64,000 nt of DNA from NCBI GenBank assembly GCA_964007475.1, contig OZ023273.1, forward strand, positions 34,284,436-34,348,435, read 5' to 3'. This DNA comes from Hybos culiciformis (lineage: Eukaryota; Arthropoda; Insecta; Diptera; Hybotidae). Position 1 is the stretch's first letter. Every line of letters starts with the position of its first letter. The position numbers and the translations under genes were made by a program. Below, piece by piece: positions 61,700 to 64,000 of the stretch. The notes beneath the pieces were generated by a model, which made no database searches, was not told the origin of the DNA, and saw nothing but the letters and a program-made list of their open reading frames with translations.

Positions 61700-63961
61700 T
61701 TGTAAGAATCCTTACGATAAAAATAAAAATGATAAAAAAAAATTTAATAAAAAAACTTGATTACTTTTAAACCGTATAGTAATAAAAAAAAATGTAAATT
61801 TAAGTCATGTTAAAAAATATGGTCACCACTTCTGACTTTTTACATCTTTTTTTTTTTTTTTTTATTTAACATCATAACCATGATCTCTATTTAACTTTTT
61901 ATAACATCAGTTAACGCTACAAAAAATACATAAAAAAGCTTTAAACAAAATTGTACTTTTCCTATTATTTTGTTCCTGTAGAATAGGCACAGAGTGAAAT
62001 TTAAATATTATTTTTCCACTCTATCACCCAACCAATCCCTAATTACTTAATTAAAGTCGTAATTAGTTTGTTCAACAAGGAATAAGAAAAAAAAAGTTAT
62101 AAATATATGTATATTGCGTATTAAAATTTTGTATTTTTAATTTTTTTTCCTTTACGTTCTTATTATTTCATCAACATAAATTTTCTATGTGTCCTTTCAC
62201 TCCTCAAACCTTCTAAATGTTCGTAAATTCCTATACATATTTAAATTTTTACTTATAACTAGGATGAAAGTTGTGCAATTTTTTTACAATACAATATTTG
62301 AATTAGGATGTAATGAGGAAAATATTAGGAAAACGTCTGGGACTGAAAACTTTTGATACTATATTTATCTTTGAATTAAATTTAACTTTAATTATATTTT
62401 CTTTTTATAACTAAGTTCTGGGTGATCTGTAAAATTCTTTATTGCCATGTTTACTGTCATAGATTTATTATTATTATTATTATCTATTTATTAGTCTTAA
62501 GACGAATAAAAAAATTTCTTCTGCCATTAGATTTGTGACCAAAAGTTTTTCTTATTATTTTTATTTTTTTTTTTTGTTTTTATTATTTTAGAAGGAAATT
62601 ATTTCAAAAAAGTTCAGGAAAATAATTTTCAAACTACTATTTATTCCTTCAACCGAAAATTGAAATAGATTATTCCGGAAAATATAATATATATTTCAAG
62701 AAAAATAATTGCTTTGGGGCATTTTCAATTATCTATTTTCCGTCTTATTGATAGTTACAAACTTGTTTTCATTCTTTTTGATACGAATTTTTCAATATTT
62801 TGAAAACAAATTTTCTTTCTGTTTCTTTTATTTTATTTTTTATTTTATTATTATCATTGAAAGTTATTATATCAATTTTCCAATTTCAAAAGAAATAACT
62901 TTGTATGTTTTTTTTTATTTGTTGAACGGAAAAAGATGACTTAGTAAAAATCCAACAAAAGAAAAGGAAAATTAAAAAATTCTACTACATAATAAAAATA
63001 ACACGGAATTTGTAGGAAAGATTATTAAAAAAAAAAAAAAAATTGCAGTCATTGGCTAACTAAGTATTGTATTTATGTTGGAAATCAATAACAAAATGTA
63101 TTAGATCTTGAATATTGCTGTTTTAAGAATCAGAAATAGATTAAAATATTTTTTTTAAGAAACCCCTGGTGAACATTTATTTCATAGATCCAAATTCAAC
63201 GATAAGATACTTAACTTTGTCTACATTATAGAATATGGACATAACAATCATACCTTGCATAAGGTATAGCAATGAAATTCGTATATTTCTTTGGTCACTC
63301 AAAAATTGTATTCAAATTTAAATTTAATAGCTTGAACATAATCCAACGAACAGGATTGATTAATTAAATGAATCACAAAATTATTTATTCACAAACATTT
63401 TTTTTTTTGACTTAAATGAGGGTGAGTTGATGGGTTTCTTTGAAAATAACTAAAAGGTTTAAATTGCTGTACCGGAAGAACGAAAAAAAAAAAAATAAAA
63501 AGAAAATGTTTCATTTTTGTTTTGTGAAAGCTCAAGATGACTATTGGAAAATTTATATTCTGGCAGAATGTAAAGGACAGTTTTAAAAATGAAAAAAAAA
63601 AAAATAAGAATAATAAAAGAATTATTAAGAAAACTTTTGAATAATAACAAGCAGCAGGTGGTTCATATCAGTGAAGTTAAAATACATTTTTGTTTTTTTG
63701 TATTTTCAGAAATGTTTTCAATTCCTTTTTTGACTTTGACTTCCTGATTGGTGATTAATTTCCGGAATTGACATCAATATTTTTCTGTTATTAAGAAAAT
63801 TGCGCAAATAACACTTAATATTGTATTTATAACCTATAATATAGTTTTTAAGGATACATATAATTTAAATTCAAGAGTTTACATTTCCGGCAACTTACAA
63901 CATTACTGTTACTTGTTTGTTAGTTTGATGTAAAAAAAATCTATTTTATTTAATTTTTTAG
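61700..63961. other. AT-rich DNA; probably intron or intergenic
   Basis: Includes a TTA microsatellite (62467-62484). Frames at 62709-62939 and 63459-63650 are low-complexity. Confidence 0.5.
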
Positions 63962-64000
63962 AGACAAGAATTCCACGAAGACTGTCCAATTGTCCAACTG
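63962..64000 (+). CDS. Possible exon running off the right edge
   Basis: After TTTATTTAATTTTTTAG the last 39 bases rise sharply in G+C and are open; one frame reads RQEFHEDCPIVQL. All three frames are open, so the frame is undecided. This is a candidate start of an internal exon of a gene lying to the right. Confidence 0.35.

Overview
This window is nuclear DNA from an insect, most likely a dipteran. It is extremely AT-rich, introns begin GT and end in T-rich AG tracts, and AATAAA signals follow stop codons. It also holds a 12-cysteine Plus-C odorant-binding protein gene, a class best known from flies and mosquitoes. Coding DNA is sparse: nearly everything supportable sits in small exons, which I joined by hand from splice sites, reading phase and protein pattern. 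No expression data or database search was used, so every gene model is a prediction.

Left third (1-10.1 kb, plus strand): a tandem family of single-pass membrane proteins with PY-motif cytoplasmic tails. Copy A (1593-2678) has only its transmembrane and tail exons here; its ectodomain should lie left of the window. Copy B (4.8-10.1 kb) has a transmembrane exon and two tail exons. They are preceded by two alternative-looking 12-cysteine ectodomain cassettes (4808-5705 and 6541-6785) with near-identical cysteine spacing. Both cassettes leave in phase 2, which fits the membrane exon and suggests mutually exclusive splicing. The tails carry PPIY, PPPY, PPPY (copy B) and PPAY, LPSY (copy A), motifs known to bind WW domains such as those of Nedd4-type ubiquitin ligases.

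Middle (19.8-32.3 kb, minus strand): three predicted secreted proteins. They are a 49-residue peptide from two exons, a complete five-exon Plus-C odorant-binding protein of about 253 residues, and a 97-residue protein with a chitin-binding peritrophin-A-like domain. A decayed non-LTR retrotransposon (28.3-29.6 kb, plus strand) lies between the last two.

The rest is intron or intergenic DNA with many small mobile elements: an hAT-like element with 8-bp target duplication, a TA-flanked inverted-repeat element, a TTAA-flanked element, three foldback or palindromic element families (one in two copies), a 2.35-kb element with exact 18-bp terminal repeats and internal tandem blocks, three copies of a family with an ACAGAGAA-rich end, and several tandem repeats. 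A further array of CGCGGTTAT words at 29.8-30.2 kb is unexplained. The last 39 bases look like the start of another plus-strand exon. No rRNA, convincing intact tRNA or CRISPR array was seen.
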